From positions 124,001-188,000 of the forward strand of contig NZ_BBMA01000006.1 of assembly GCF_000971215.1 (NCBI RefSeq): a stretch of DNA of 64,000 nt, read 5' to 3'. The position numbers and the translations under genes are program-made. A model generated the notes under the pieces. The model saw nothing but the letters and a program-made list of their open reading frames with translations. It did not search any database and was not told the DNA's origin. Positions 39,484 to 48,219 of this stretch are shown piece after piece. The number at the start of each line of letters is the position of its first letter. Positions within the stretch are counted from its first letter, which is position 1. The stretch is from Demequina silvatica (GTDB taxonomy: Bacteria; Actinomycetota; Actinomycetes; Actinomycetales; Demequinaceae).

Positions 39484-41451
39484 CTACGCGGAAGCGACCA
39501 CCCGCACCTCGCCCGGCTCGAGCGTCGCGGCGCCGCCGTCCCACTCGACCTCGGCCGCGGTCGCGCCGTGGTTGATGAGGAACAGCTTCTCGCCGCGGCG
39601 CACGGCCTCCACCTCAGGCGAGGCGGAGGTCGCCACCGGCGTCACGCCGGAGTCGGCGAGCAGGCGCGCGACCACCGCGTCCGCGAGCGCGTCCGACGGC
39701 TGGGTCGCGACGTACCAGGCGGCACCCGCACCCTCGGACGGCGCGCGGCGCGTGATGGCGGGACCACCCGCCGCGAGGCCCTCGGTGAAGGTCGCGAGGA
39801 CCTCGGCGGCGTCGGCGTGGACCACCTCGGACCAGCCCTCGATGTCGCCGGCGAGTGCGCCTTCGACCGCGGAGCCCGGCACGGTCGAGGGCGCGTCGAA
39901 GTACTGGTCGGGGTGCGCGAACGGCGCGAACTCCTCTACGCGCACGCCCAGCATGGAGGCCCAGGACCCGAGGTACCCGCCGGGCAGCACGCCCAGCCCG
40001 AGGTCCAGGATCGCGGACTGGTAGGTCACCAGCACGGTCGCGCCGCGCTCGCGCGCCGCGGCGACCCGCTCCTGCACCTCGGGGGTCACGACCTGCATCG
40101 ACGGCACGATCACCAGGTCGTACGAGTCAAGCGAGGAGGAACGCGACGCGAAGTCCACCGTCACGCCCGCGCGCCACAGCGCGTGGTGCCAGGCGAGCAC
40201 AGCGTGCACGTAGGACACGCGCGCGGGGGTGTCGGTCTGCTCGAGCGCCCACCACGAGTCCCAGTCGAACATCACGGCCACGCGCGACGGCACGCGCGTC
40301 CCGATGACGTCGGTGAGCCGCGCCAGCTCCTCGCCGAGGGCGCACACCTCCCGGAAGATCCGGGTGTCCTCGCCCGCGTGGGGCACCATCGCGGAGTGGA
40401 ACTTCTCGCTTCCGCGCACCGACTGCCGCCACTGGAACTGCATGATGCCGTCCGCGCCGCGCGCGATCGACTGCAGCGACAGGCGCCGGAAGCCGCCCAC
40501 GGGCTTGGGGGCGTTGCGCGGCCGCCAGTTCACCGCTGAGGTCGCCTGCTCCATGAGGATCCACGGCTTGTCGCCGGCGAGCGAGCGCATGATGTCGCGC
40601 ACCGCCGCGGCGTACGGGATGGCGCGCGGGTCCGCGGGGTCCGGGTACGCGTCGTCGGTCACGAAGTCGACGTGCTGCGCCCACGCCCAGTAGTCGGCGG
40701 CCTTGAAGAAGCCCATGAAGTTGGTGGTGATCGGCTTGTCCGAGCGCGCGCGGATGATCTCCGACTCCATCACGTGCAGCGCGAGCAGTGCGTCCGAGCT
40801 GAACCGGTCGAAGTCCAGCTGCTGCGTCGGGTTGATCGACGCGGGCGCGGCGCGGGGCGGCATGACCTCTTCGAACGACGCGTAGTGCTGCGACCAGAAG
40901 GCGGTACCCCAGGCATCGTTCAGCGTCTCGATGTCGCCGTAGCGCTCGGCGAGCCAGGCGCGGAAGGCGACCGCGGACTCGTCCGAGTAGCAGCGCGGCA
41001 CGTGGCAGCCGTACTCGTTGTTGACGTGCCACGCGATGACGGCGGGGTGGTCGGCGTACCGGTGGACGATGCGCTCGGCCAGTCGCGCGGCATAGCGGCG
41101 GTAGGTCGCGGAGCTGGGGCTGTAGTGCTGGCGCGAGCCGACGCCGAGAACGGTGCCGTCGGCCATGACGGGCAGCACGTCGGGGTGCTCGCGCACCAGC
41201 CACGGCGGCGGGGCCGCGGTCGCGGTCGCGAGGTCCACGGCGACGCCTCCGGCGTGGAGGCGGTCGATCACGTCGTCGAGCCAGGCGAAGTCGAACTCGC
41301 CGTCGGCCGGCTCCAGCTTGGCCCAGGAGAACACGCCCACGGTCGCGACGGTGACGCCGGCGCGCTGCATGAGGCGCACGTCGTCGTCCCACACGTCGGG
41401 GGCCCACTGCTCGGGGTTGTAGTCGCCGCCGTACCAGAGGGTGTCGAACAT
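39484..41451 (-). CDS. GH42 beta-galactosidase, copy B
   Basis: A 655-residue intracellular TIM-barrel beta-galactosidase. The acid/base is E146 (WHVNNEYG) and the nucleophile E301 (ILMEQATSAVNW), both in GH42 context. The start YGGDYNPEQWAPDVWDDDVR is the family hallmark. A trimerisation domain (about 390-590) and a C-terminal beta domain follow. ATG 41451 has AAAGGAG about 10 bases upstream. It is the last gene of the five-gene operon that begins at 46943. It is only distantly related to the first GH42 of the operon, so the two may split different galactosides. Confidence 0.93.
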   Translation of the reverse strand: MFDTLWYGGDYNPEQWAPDVWDDDVRLMQRAGVTVATVGVFSWAKLEPADGEFDFAWLDDVIDRLHAGGVAVDLATATAAPPPWLVREHPDVLPVMADGTVLGVGSRQHYSPSSATYRRYAARLAERIVHRYADHPAVIAWHVNNEYGCHVPRCYSDESAVAFRAWLAERYGDIETLNDAWGTAFWSQHYASFEEVMPPRAAPASINPTQQLDFDRFSSDALLALHVMESEIIRARSDKPITTNFMGFFKAADYWAWAQHVDFVTDDAYPDPADPRAIPYAAAVRDIMRSLAGDKPWILMEQATSAVNWRPRNAPKPVGGFRRLSLQSIARGADGIMQFQWRQSVRGSEKFHSAMVPHAGEDTRIFREVCALGEELARLTDVIGTRVPSRVAVMFDWDSWWALEQTDTPARVSYVHAVLAWHHALWRAGVTVDFASRSSSLDSYDLVIVPSMQVVTPEVQERVAAARERGATVLVTYQSAILDLGLGVLPGGYLGSWASMLGVRVEEFAPFAHPDQYFDAPSTVPGSAVEGALAGDIEGWSEVVHADAAEVLATFTEGLAAGGPAITRRAPSEGAGAAWYVATQPSDALADAVVARLLADSGVTPVATSASPEVEAVRRGEKLFLINHGATAAEVEWDGGAATLEPGEVRVVASA

Positions 41452-41503
41452 CGAGGTTGCTCCTTTGCAGTCGAGTGTGAGGGGCCCGGGTTCCCTGGTG
41501 GCG

Positions 41504-42427
41504 TCAGCCCTTGACGCTGCCCGCCGAGAGACCACTCTGCCAGTAACGCTGAAGGAAGAGGAACGCGACGATCAGCGGCACGATGCTGATGAACGAGCCG
41601 GTGATCACAGTCGAGAACAGCACCTCGCCACCACCGCCGCTGGTGCTTGCGGACTGCATCTGCGCCAGGCCCACGGTAAGCGGGTAGAGGTCGGAGCTGT
41701 TGAGCATGATGAGCGGCAGGAAGTAGTTGTTCCAGGTCGCGACCAGGGCGAACAGCAGCACCGTGATGAATCCGGGCACCAGGAGCCGGAGCGAGACCTG
41801 GAAGAAGGTGCGGAACTCCCCCGCGCCGTCGACCCGTGCCGCCTCGAGGAGCGAGTCGGGGACCGCGTCGGCCGAGTACACCCGCATGAGGAAGACGCCG
41901 AACGGGCTGACGAGCGAGGGGACGATGATCGCCCACACGGTGTTGGTCAGGCCCGCGGAGCTGAACAGCAGGTACGTGGGGAGCGCAAGCGCCGTGAGCG
42001 GGATCATGATCGCGCCCAGGACGATGCTGAACATCAGGTTGGAGCCACGGAAGCCGTACTTCGCGAAACCGTAGCCCGCCATGGTGGCGAGGAACGAGGC
42101 GCCCACCGCGCTCACGCCCGCGTAGAGGAGCGTGTTGAGCGCCCAGCGTCCGAAGATGCCGTCCTTGTAGGTGAACACGCCCTGGATGTTGTCCCACAGC
42201 GCAAAGCTGTCGCCGAACCACAGGCCGAACGTCGAGAACAGGTCGCCGGTGTCCTTGGTGCTGGCGATCGCCAGCCAGACCAGGGGCAGCAGGAAGTACA
42301 GCGCCAACGCCCACACCAGCACCGAGAGCACGGTGCTGCGCTGGCGACGCCGCCGGGGACGGCGAGCGGTCGAGCCGGTCGAGCCGGTCGAGCCGGTCGG
42401 GCCGGCCGTGCTGATGGAGGCGGTCAT
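41504..42427 (-). CDS. ABC sugar permease, MalG type
   Basis: A 307-residue membrane protein with six helices and the EAA loop (LLEAARVDGAGEFRTFFQVS). It closes with LQRYWQSGLSAGSVKG, the typical end of MalG-like permeases. The cytoplasmic N-terminus contains GSTGSTGSTA, encoded by four 9-bp tandem repeats. ATG 42427 overlaps the stop of the other permease. It pairs with it as the membrane channel for an oligosaccharide importer. Confidence 0.92.
   Translation of the reverse strand: MTASISTAGPTGSTGSTGSTARRPRRRRQRSTVLSVLVWALALYFLLPLVWLAIASTKDTGDLFSTFGLWFGDSFALWDNIQGVFTYKDGIFGRWALNTLLYAGVSAVGASFLATMAGYGFAKYGFRGSNLMFSIVLGAIMIPLTALALPTYLLFSSAGLTNTVWAIIVPSLVSPFGVFLMRVYSADAVPDSLLEAARVDGAGEFRTFFQVSLRLLVPGFITVLLFALVATWNNYFLPLIMLNSSDLYPLTVGLAQMQSASTSGGGGEVLFSTVITGSFISIVPLIVAFLFLQRYWQSGLSAGSVKG
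42368..42403. repeat. 9-bp tandem repeat in the permease N-terminus
   Basis: GGTCGAGCC occurs three times exactly and once as GGTCGGGCC, in frame, encoding the Gly-Ser-Thr-rich N-terminus. Copy number could vary without a frameshift. Confidence 0.8.
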
Positions 42428-43365
42428 CGCCGCACCTTCCTTTCCGCGCGCTGCGAGCTGAGCTGCACCACGTACGAGATGACCGCGATGACCAGCCCCA
42501 GGAGGAAGGCGATGGCCGCGGCGTAGTTGACGTCCTGGTTCACGAACGCGACGTTGTAGGCGTAGAAGTTCGGCGTGAACCCGTTGGTGATGACCACCGG
42601 AGCGATCGCATCGAGGAGCGCGGGCTCGTTGAAAAGCTGGAAGGTGCCGATCACCGAGAAGATGACGGTCAGAATGATCGCCGGGCGGATCGCAGGGATC
42701 TTGATGCTCAAGGCGATGCGGATCTGGCTCGCCCCGTCGATGGACGCCGCCTCGTAGAGCTCGGTCGGGATCGACCGCAGAGCCGCGTACATGATGATCA
42801 TGTTGTAGCCGACGTACTCCCACGTGACGATGTTCATCATCGAGCCGAGGATCCCCGACTCGCCCAGCATGTCCGGAGGCGTGAGGCCCAGCGCCTCGAA
42901 GGCCTGCGCGATCGGACCGAAGTCGGGCCCGTACAGGTACCCCCACATCAGCGTCGCGACCACGCCGGGCACCGCGTACGGCATGAAGGCGAGGAGGCGT
43001 GCGGAACGGGACGCCCGCGCGCGGCCGCTGTCGATCGCGAGCGCGAGGAACAGCGCGAGACCGAGCATGATCGGCACCTGGATCACCAGGAACAGCGCCA
43101 TGCGGCCGACGCCACCGAGGAACGCCTGGTCGGTCAGGGCCTCCGTGAAGTTCTTGAGACCTACGAACGCCTCGCCACCGATCAGCTTCTCCTCGAAGAG
43201 GCTGAGATACGCCGAGTAGCCGAGCGGCACCAGCACCATCGCGACGAACAGGATCATGAATGGCAGGACGAAGAGGTACCCGACGGCGGAGTGCCTTGCC
43301 TTGCCCCGCGCGGGCTTCGCGCGCGCCGTCTGGGAAACGGGTGCGTCGACGGTCGTGTCGGCCAT
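42424..43365 (-). CDS. ABC sugar permease, MalF type
   Basis: A 313-residue membrane protein with six helices. YLFVLPFMILFVAMVLVPLG is the first helix and the EAA loop is LYEAASIDGASQIRIALSI. ATG 43365 is chosen because AAGGAGG lies eight bases upstream; the codon at 43383 lies before that ribosome site. It follows the binding-protein gene after a strong hairpin (43398-43428), which probably lowers permease expression relative to the binding protein. Confidence 0.92.
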   Translation of the reverse strand: MADTTVDAPVSQTARAKPARGKARHSAVGYLFVLPFMILFVAMVLVPLGYSAYLSLFEEKLIGGEAFVGLKNFTEALTDQAFLGGVGRMALFLVIQVPIMLGLALFLALAIDSGRARASRSARLLAFMPYAVPGVVATLMWGYLYGPDFGPIAQAFEALGLTPPDMLGESGILGSMMNIVTWEYVGYNMIIMYAALRSIPTELYEAASIDGASQIRIALSIKIPAIRPAIILTVIFSVIGTFQLFNEPALLDAIAPVVITNGFTPNFYAYNVAFVNQDVNYAAAIAFLLGLVIAVISYVVQLSSQRAERKVRR

Positions 43366-43397
43366 GGGAGCGGCCTCCTTCACTTCGTTGTGAGTCC

Positions 43398-43428
43398 GGT
43401 GCGGGGGCGCTGGCTGCGCCCCCGCACC
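43398..43428 (-). terminator. Intercistronic hairpin between binding protein and permease
   Basis: GGTGCGGGGGCGC at 43398-43410 pairs perfectly with GCGCCCCCGCACC at 43416-43428 around a 5-base loop. It starts 9 bases after the binding-protein stop on the minus strand. It could be an attenuator or an RNA-stabilising structure, as seen in many sugar ABC operons. Confidence 0.7.
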
Positions 43429-43436
43429 GAGGGGGC

Positions 43437-44798
43437 CTACTGGACCGTGAAGCCCTGCTCGGTCGCGTAGTCGACCAGCTGCTGCTGCCAGTCGTCCAGC
43501 GCGCCCACGGCGTCACCCTTCTTCTCGAGCGCCACGCCCACGGTCTCGTTGTACGAGGAGTAGGCGAACTCCATGAACGGCAGCCACTGGAACTCGGGGT
43601 TCACCGTCGCGGAGATCTCGGCGAAGATCTTGTTCACCTGCTGACCGCCGAAGAACTCGACCTCGGCGTCGGTGAACGCTGGGTCCTCGAGCACCGACAG
43701 CGCGGCCGGGAACAGGAACTGCTCCTGTGCGAACATCATCGTCGGCTCCGGCTCGGCGTTGATCCACCGCGCGAGCTCGTACGCCGCGATCGGGTTCTCC
43801 GTGCTCGCAAGCACCGCGTCGGACGAACCGCCCCAGTTGCCGGAGACGGGGTTCGCGGCGTCCCACTGCGGGAGCGGCGCGGCGGCCCACAGACCCGACG
43901 TGGACTCCGCAGTTCCCTGAAGGAAGATCGGCCCCCAGGCCGGAACCAGCCAACCCGCATAGTTGCCGTTGGCGATGTTCTGGAACCAGTTGTCGGTCCA
44001 ACCGGCGTCGGTGGAGACCAGGTCCGCCTGGGCGAGGTCCTGCCAGTACTGGACCACATCCTTCGCGCCATCAGAGTTCACGTCGATGGTGACCGTCTCG
44101 GCACCGTCGTAGCCGAACGGCTCAAGACCCGCCTGCCACAGGAGCGCGACCAGCTGGGTGGGCTCGTTCGCGGCGAGGTTCGAGATGTACGCGCCGGTCT
44201 TCTCCTTGACCTGCTTCGCGGCCTCCGCGTACTCGTCGTACGTGGCGGGAGCCTCGTCGTAGCCGGCCTCCTTGAGGATGTCGGTGCGGTAGAGGTTGCC
44301 CATCGGACCGGTGTCCTGCGGGATCGCCCACACGCCATCATTGACCGCAACCTGGTTCCACACCCACTCGACGTAGTCCCCGCCGAGGTCGGCGGCGCCG
44401 TAGGGCGTAAGGTCGAGCAGGGAGTCCGTCAGCGTGAAGCTCGGGATGTACTGGTACTCGATCTGGGCCACGTCCGGGGCGCCCTCGCCCGACTCGATGG
44501 CGGAGCGCAGCTTCTGGTAGTGCTCCAGGCCCTGACCGACGTTCTCGACTGTGACGTCGATCTCGGGGTACGCCTGCTCGAACAGCGCGACCTGGTTCTC
44601 GATGTCAGGCACCCACGTCCAGAAGGTGAGCTTGGTGGGGGTCGACATCGCCTCATCGAACGCGTCGGTCGAGACCTCGGGGGCGGCGCTCTCCTCGCCG
44701 GTGCCGCCGTCGTCGCCTGCGCTGCAGCCAGTGGCGATGAACGAGAAGGCGGCGGCAGTGCCTGCCAGCGCCATTGCTGTCCTACGTGCCTTGTTCAT
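43437..44798 (-). CDS. ABC extracellular sugar-binding lipoprotein
   Basis: A 453-residue family-1 solute-binding protein. The signal peptide ends in the lipobox IATGC near residue 25. The mature protein begins with an acidic Gly/Ser linker, then KLTFWTWVPDIENQVALFEQ, a common opening of sugar-binding proteins. The Trp-rich second half suits a carbohydrate ligand. Located between two GH42 genes and two permeases, it probably binds a galacto-oligosaccharide (inference). ATG 44798 lies 15 bases downstream of the upstream GH42 gene. Confidence 0.93.
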   Translation of the reverse strand: MNKARRTAMALAGTAAAFSFIATGCSAGDDGGTGEESAAPEVSTDAFDEAMSTPTKLTFWTWVPDIENQVALFEQAYPEIDVTVENVGQGLEHYQKLRSAIESGEGAPDVAQIEYQYIPSFTLTDSLLDLTPYGAADLGGDYVEWVWNQVAVNDGVWAIPQDTGPMGNLYRTDILKEAGYDEAPATYDEYAEAAKQVKEKTGAYISNLAANEPTQLVALLWQAGLEPFGYDGAETVTIDVNSDGAKDVVQYWQDLAQADLVSTDAGWTDNWFQNIANGNYAGWLVPAWGPIFLQGTAESTSGLWAAAPLPQWDAANPVSGNWGGSSDAVLASTENPIAAYELARWINAEPEPTMMFAQEQFLFPAALSVLEDPAFTDAEVEFFGGQQVNKIFAEISATVNPEFQWLPFMEFAYSSYNETVGVALEKKGDAVGALDDWQQQLVDYATEQGFTVQ

Positions 44799-44813
44799 TC
44801 CTGTTCCTTCTCT

Positions 44814-46943
44814 CTAGTGACCCGGGGTCGGGGTCTCCGGGTGGTCCGCCTCTGCCACGAGGACCAGGGAGGCCCACGCCGCGAGGTCGAGGTGATCACC
44901 GGCGGCGTATGCGACGCAGGCGATGGGGTCCGCGACCGGTCGCGCCAGCGCGACGGTCGCGGGGTTCCAGCCCCAGTTGAAGACGAACCACACACGGCGG
45001 CCGTCGGGCAGGGTGCCGGACGATGCGGTGACAGCTTCGGGGGGATCGACGAGCAGGGCGCCACGCGCCTCGCCCCACGCACTCCTCACGACCGCGGCGG
45101 CGAGCTGCCGCGACGGGACGCAGCCGACGGTGGTGACCGCACCCGCTCCACGGTCGGCACGCGTGACCGCGGCGAAGTCTGAGAATCGCGGGTGGTCATA
45201 GGTGGCGAGCACCTGCGCGTCCATCGGCGTCAGGCCGTCGATCCACAGCTCCGCGGTCGCACCCTCAGGCAGGCTCAGCGCCTCGCCCGTCACGGGGACC
45301 GGCGCATCGAGATTCGAGAACTCGTCGTATGTCACGCCCGCGGCGCCAGCGAGCCCGGGGGGCGCGACCTGATGACGAGCACGCGCCTCGCTGTCGGCGT
45401 AGGCCGTGCGCGGACCCAGGACAAGGTGTCCACCCGCCGCGACATAGGTGTCGAGGAGGGCGATGTCCTCGTCCGAGGCGATGTAGAGGCCGGCCGCGAT
45501 GAGCACCGGGAAGCGCCGCGCAAGCTCCACGGCTCCCAGGTCGTGCGCCTGCCCCACGTGGAGGATGCGCGCCTGCGCCCGCGCCGCGAAAGCGCCGTCG
45601 TAGAACGCGTCGACGATCCGCTCGTAGGGGTCGCCCGGATCGCCGTCCGGCAGGCGGAAGGGGGGCTGGAACTGCAGCGCGTGCTTGCTCGGGATCGACC
45701 AGAGCACGGCCACGTCGGCGTCGGGCTCGTAGCCGTCGAGCAGGCCGCCGATCGCGTCGAGCGATTCGCCGATCCCCGCGATCTCCCTGTACACCCGCCC
45801 GGGCTCGAGGCTGTGGGGCAGCACGCCACCCCAGTAGGTCTCGGCACCGTAGGGCAGCGTGTTCCACTGCCAGTACTCGATGAGCTCCGCGCCGCGGGAG
45901 ATGAGCGCGAACGCGGCCTGGGCGAGCTGCCCAGGGTACGGCGGGTAGTTGGTTGCGCTGTCGCCGATCGCCTGAGCGTTGGTCTCCGTGACCAGGTAGC
46001 GCGCCTGCTTCGAGGAGAACATGCGGTCCCCCTGGCGGAACAGCGAGGGCACACCGCTCGTGGTCCAGTAGTGCGGGCTCGGCCTGCGGTCCCGCATGTC
46101 CAGGCGGTCCTGCATCCCGTAGTAGGGGTTGCCGGCCGTGACCGTGAGAGGTTCCGCCGTGCGCTGGTCGTCGAGGGCCGCGCGCGGGTACTGGAAGCAC
46201 GTGGTGACGAACTGATCCTCAGACCGGTACTCGTCGACGATGCGCGTCTGCCACGCGATGAAGTCCGCGACGAGGTCGGCTTGGAAGGTGCGCCACGCGA
46301 GGTCGTACTGGGGGAACGAGTTGCCGTCGGGGCGCCACAGCTCCGTCCAGTGCAGCAGGCGGTGGGACCAGTATGTGAGGCCCCACTCGCGGTTGAGGGC
46401 GTCGACGTCGCCATAGGTGCGCTCGAGATGCGCGACGAACTTCACGAAGACCCCGTCGTTGTGCAGGATCTCGATGCCCGGCTCGTTGTCGACCTGGAAT
46501 CCCACCACGGCGGGGTGGCGCGCGTACCGTCCAAGGATCGCGCGGATGACGCGCTCGGCGCGACGGCGGAACTGGGGGTGCGTGAAGTCCATCTCCTGGC
46601 GGGCACCCCATGGGATGGGCTCTCCCGTCGCGCGGTCCGCCGCGATCTCGGGGTGGGCGACCTGCAGCCACGGCGGGGCGGCGTACGTCGGGGTACCGAG
46701 GATCACAGACATGCCACGCGCGTGAGCCTCGTCGAGAGCGGGCAGCAGCCACTCGAGGTCGAACTCGCCGTCGACAGGCTCCCACGTCGACCACACCGAC
46801 TCGCCGACGCGGATGGTGGTGATGCCGGCCGCAACCATGAGGTCGAGGTCCACCGCAAGGCGGTCGTGACGCTGGTACTCCGGGTAGTACGCGACCCCGA
46901 GTCCGACGCGCCTGGCGGCAGCGCCGTCGCTGCTGAGATTCAT
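44814..46943 (-). CDS. GH42 beta-galactosidase, copy A (first gene of operon)
   Basis: A 709-residue intracellular beta-galactosidase. The acid/base is E154 (GFQVDNEPG) and the nucleophile E320 (YLVTETNAQA). The opening VGLGVAYYPEYQRHDRLAVD and FDLEWLLPALDEAHARGMSV are GH42-like. ATG 46943 has GGAG about 8 bases upstream. It leads a minus-strand operon: GH42, binding protein, two permeases, GH42. It diverges from the LacI gene across 180 bases containing two operator-like dyads. No ATPase gene is included, so a shared MsiK-like ATPase must be encoded elsewhere. Confidence 0.93.
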   Translation of the reverse strand: MNLSSDGAAARRVGLGVAYYPEYQRHDRLAVDLDLMVAAGITTIRVGESVWSTWEPVDGEFDLEWLLPALDEAHARGMSVILGTPTYAAPPWLQVAHPEIAADRATGEPIPWGARQEMDFTHPQFRRRAERVIRAILGRYARHPAVVGFQVDNEPGIEILHNDGVFVKFVAHLERTYGDVDALNREWGLTYWSHRLLHWTELWRPDGNSFPQYDLAWRTFQADLVADFIAWQTRIVDEYRSEDQFVTTCFQYPRAALDDQRTAEPLTVTAGNPYYGMQDRLDMRDRRPSPHYWTTSGVPSLFRQGDRMFSSKQARYLVTETNAQAIGDSATNYPPYPGQLAQAAFALISRGAELIEYWQWNTLPYGAETYWGGVLPHSLEPGRVYREIAGIGESLDAIGGLLDGYEPDADVAVLWSIPSKHALQFQPPFRLPDGDPGDPYERIVDAFYDGAFAARAQARILHVGQAHDLGAVELARRFPVLIAAGLYIASDEDIALLDTYVAAGGHLVLGPRTAYADSEARARHQVAPPGLAGAAGVTYDEFSNLDAPVPVTGEALSLPEGATAELWIDGLTPMDAQVLATYDHPRFSDFAAVTRADRGAGAVTTVGCVPSRQLAAAVVRSAWGEARGALLVDPPEAVTASSGTLPDGRRVWFVFNWGWNPATVALARPVADPIACVAYAAGDHLDLAAWASLVLVAEADHPETPTPGH

Positions 46944-46987
46944 AGATCCACTCCGTTGTTGATCCCTGCACCTGCCCGAGAAGTCCG

Positions 46988-47003
46988 GTGTTACCGGCCA
47001 CAT
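46988..47003 (-). promoter_or_regulatory. LacI-type operator, site 1
   Basis: GGTGTTACCGGCCACA carries one good half-site (TGTTACCGG) and a degraded second half. It lies 45 bases upstream of the GH42 start and 32 bases from site 2. Confidence 0.5.
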
Positions 47004-47019
47004 TGGGCGACAACGGCGA

Positions 47020-47033
47020 TGTTACCGGTAATA
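47020..47033. promoter_or_regulatory. LacI-type operator, site 2
   Basis: TGTTACCGGTAATA is a near-perfect dyad centred on CG (GTTACCGGTAAT). It lies between the divergent GH42 operon and the LacI gene, so it could repress both. It is the strongest operator candidate in the window. Confidence 0.7.
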
Positions 47034-47124
47034 TCAAGGAGCGCAACCCTCGCGAATGTCACGGTTCCGTGACCTTCAGGGAGTAGCGTTCAGGCAGGCG
47101 ACGTGCGATGGAGGACCGAAAGCC

Positions 47125-48210
47125 ATGGCTGAGCAGGCGATCCCGACATCGGGGACCGCGGAGCGGGATGCAGGCCCCATCCGCGCGCGCAAGCACCGAG
47201 GAGCAACCTCGGGCGCGAGCAGGCCGGCGACCATCTACGACGTCGCGGCCGCGGCCGGCGTGTCGCACCAGACGGTGAGCAGGTATCTCAAGGGCTTCGA
47301 GGGGATCCGCCCCGAGACCCGAGCCAAGGTCGAGAGAGCGCTCGCCGATCTCGAGTACCGCCCCAACCTCACCGCCCGTTCCCTCACGACGGGGCGCTCG
47401 CGTCGCATCGGTGCACTCACGCACGACATCGACAAGTACGGCCCGAGCAAGCTCCTCGGCGCAGCTTCGGCAGCGGCACGTGACGCTGGCTACGTGCTCG
47501 ATATCGTCACGCTCGACACAGGTGACACAGCTTCGATCACTCAAGCGCTCGCCATGATCGCCGAACATGATGTAGAAGGCATCCTCGCGCTGTCATCGAC
47601 CGACGAGATGACCAGCGCCTTCGAGCGGATCGACTTCCGCGTGCCCGCGCTGATCGCCACCGAGCTCGACGAACCCGTGCGGGTCGAGTCGCAGCTTGCG
47701 ACCGTGGGGATGCCCGCACTGGTCCGCCATCTCTCCTCGCTGGGGCATCGTACGATCCTCCACCTTGCGGGGCCGTCGCAGTGGTCCGCGGCGCGCAACC
47801 GTACTCGGGCGCTTGCGAGCGCTACCGCCGAGGATGGTCTCACCATTGTCCGCACCATCGAGGGCGACTGGTCGGCCGCGTCGGGGTATGCGGCGATCAA
47901 GGTCCTCGCTGATCTCGACGCGACCGCGATCGTGTCCGCCAACGATCAGATGGCGCTCGGCGCCATGCTCGCACTGGGTGAGCGCGGACTGTCAGTCCCT
48001 GGCGATGTCAGCGTGACCGGCATCGACGACATCCCAGACGCAGCCTTCTTCTGCCCTCCCCTGACAACATTGCGTATGGATCTCAACGGGAGCGGACGTG
48101 ATGCCGTACGCGAGCTGATCAGCCGGATCGATGGATCGGAAGCGCACGACCCGCGCGCCGTGCAGTCCGAGCTGATCGTGCGCCGCTCGACGGGACCCGC
48201 TCCGCGCTGA
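47125..48210 (+). CDS. LacI-family repressor of the beta-galactoside operon
   Basis: A 361-residue regulator. The helix-turn-helix and hinge read ATIYDVAAAAGVSHQTVSRY and YRPNLTARSL at about residues 36-90, after a basic 35-residue N-terminal extension that most LacI proteins lack. The periplasmic-binding-like core has GILALSSTD, PALIATELDEP and VSVTGIDDIPDAAFF. ATG 47125 has GGAGG ten bases upstream. Divergent from and next to the GH42 operon, with dyads between, it is the likely local repressor with a galactoside inducer (inference). Confidence 0.9.
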   Translation: MAEQAIPTSGTAERDAGPIRARKHRGATSGASRPATIYDVAAAAGVSHQTVSRYLKGFEGIRPETRAKVERALADLEYRPNLTARSLTTGRSRRIGALTHDIDKYGPSKLLGAASAAARDAGYVLDIVTLDTGDTASITQALAMIAEHDVEGILALSSTDEMTSAFERIDFRVPALIATELDEPVRVESQLATVGMPALVRHLSSLGHRTILHLAGPSQWSAARNRTRALASATAEDGLTIVRTIEGDWSAASGYAAIKVLADLDATAIVSANDQMALGAMLALGERGLSVPGDVSVTGIDDIPDAAFFCPPLTTLRMDLNGSGRDAVRELISRIDGSEAHDPRAVQSELIVRRSTGPAPR

Positions 48211-48219
48211 TCGACCCGC

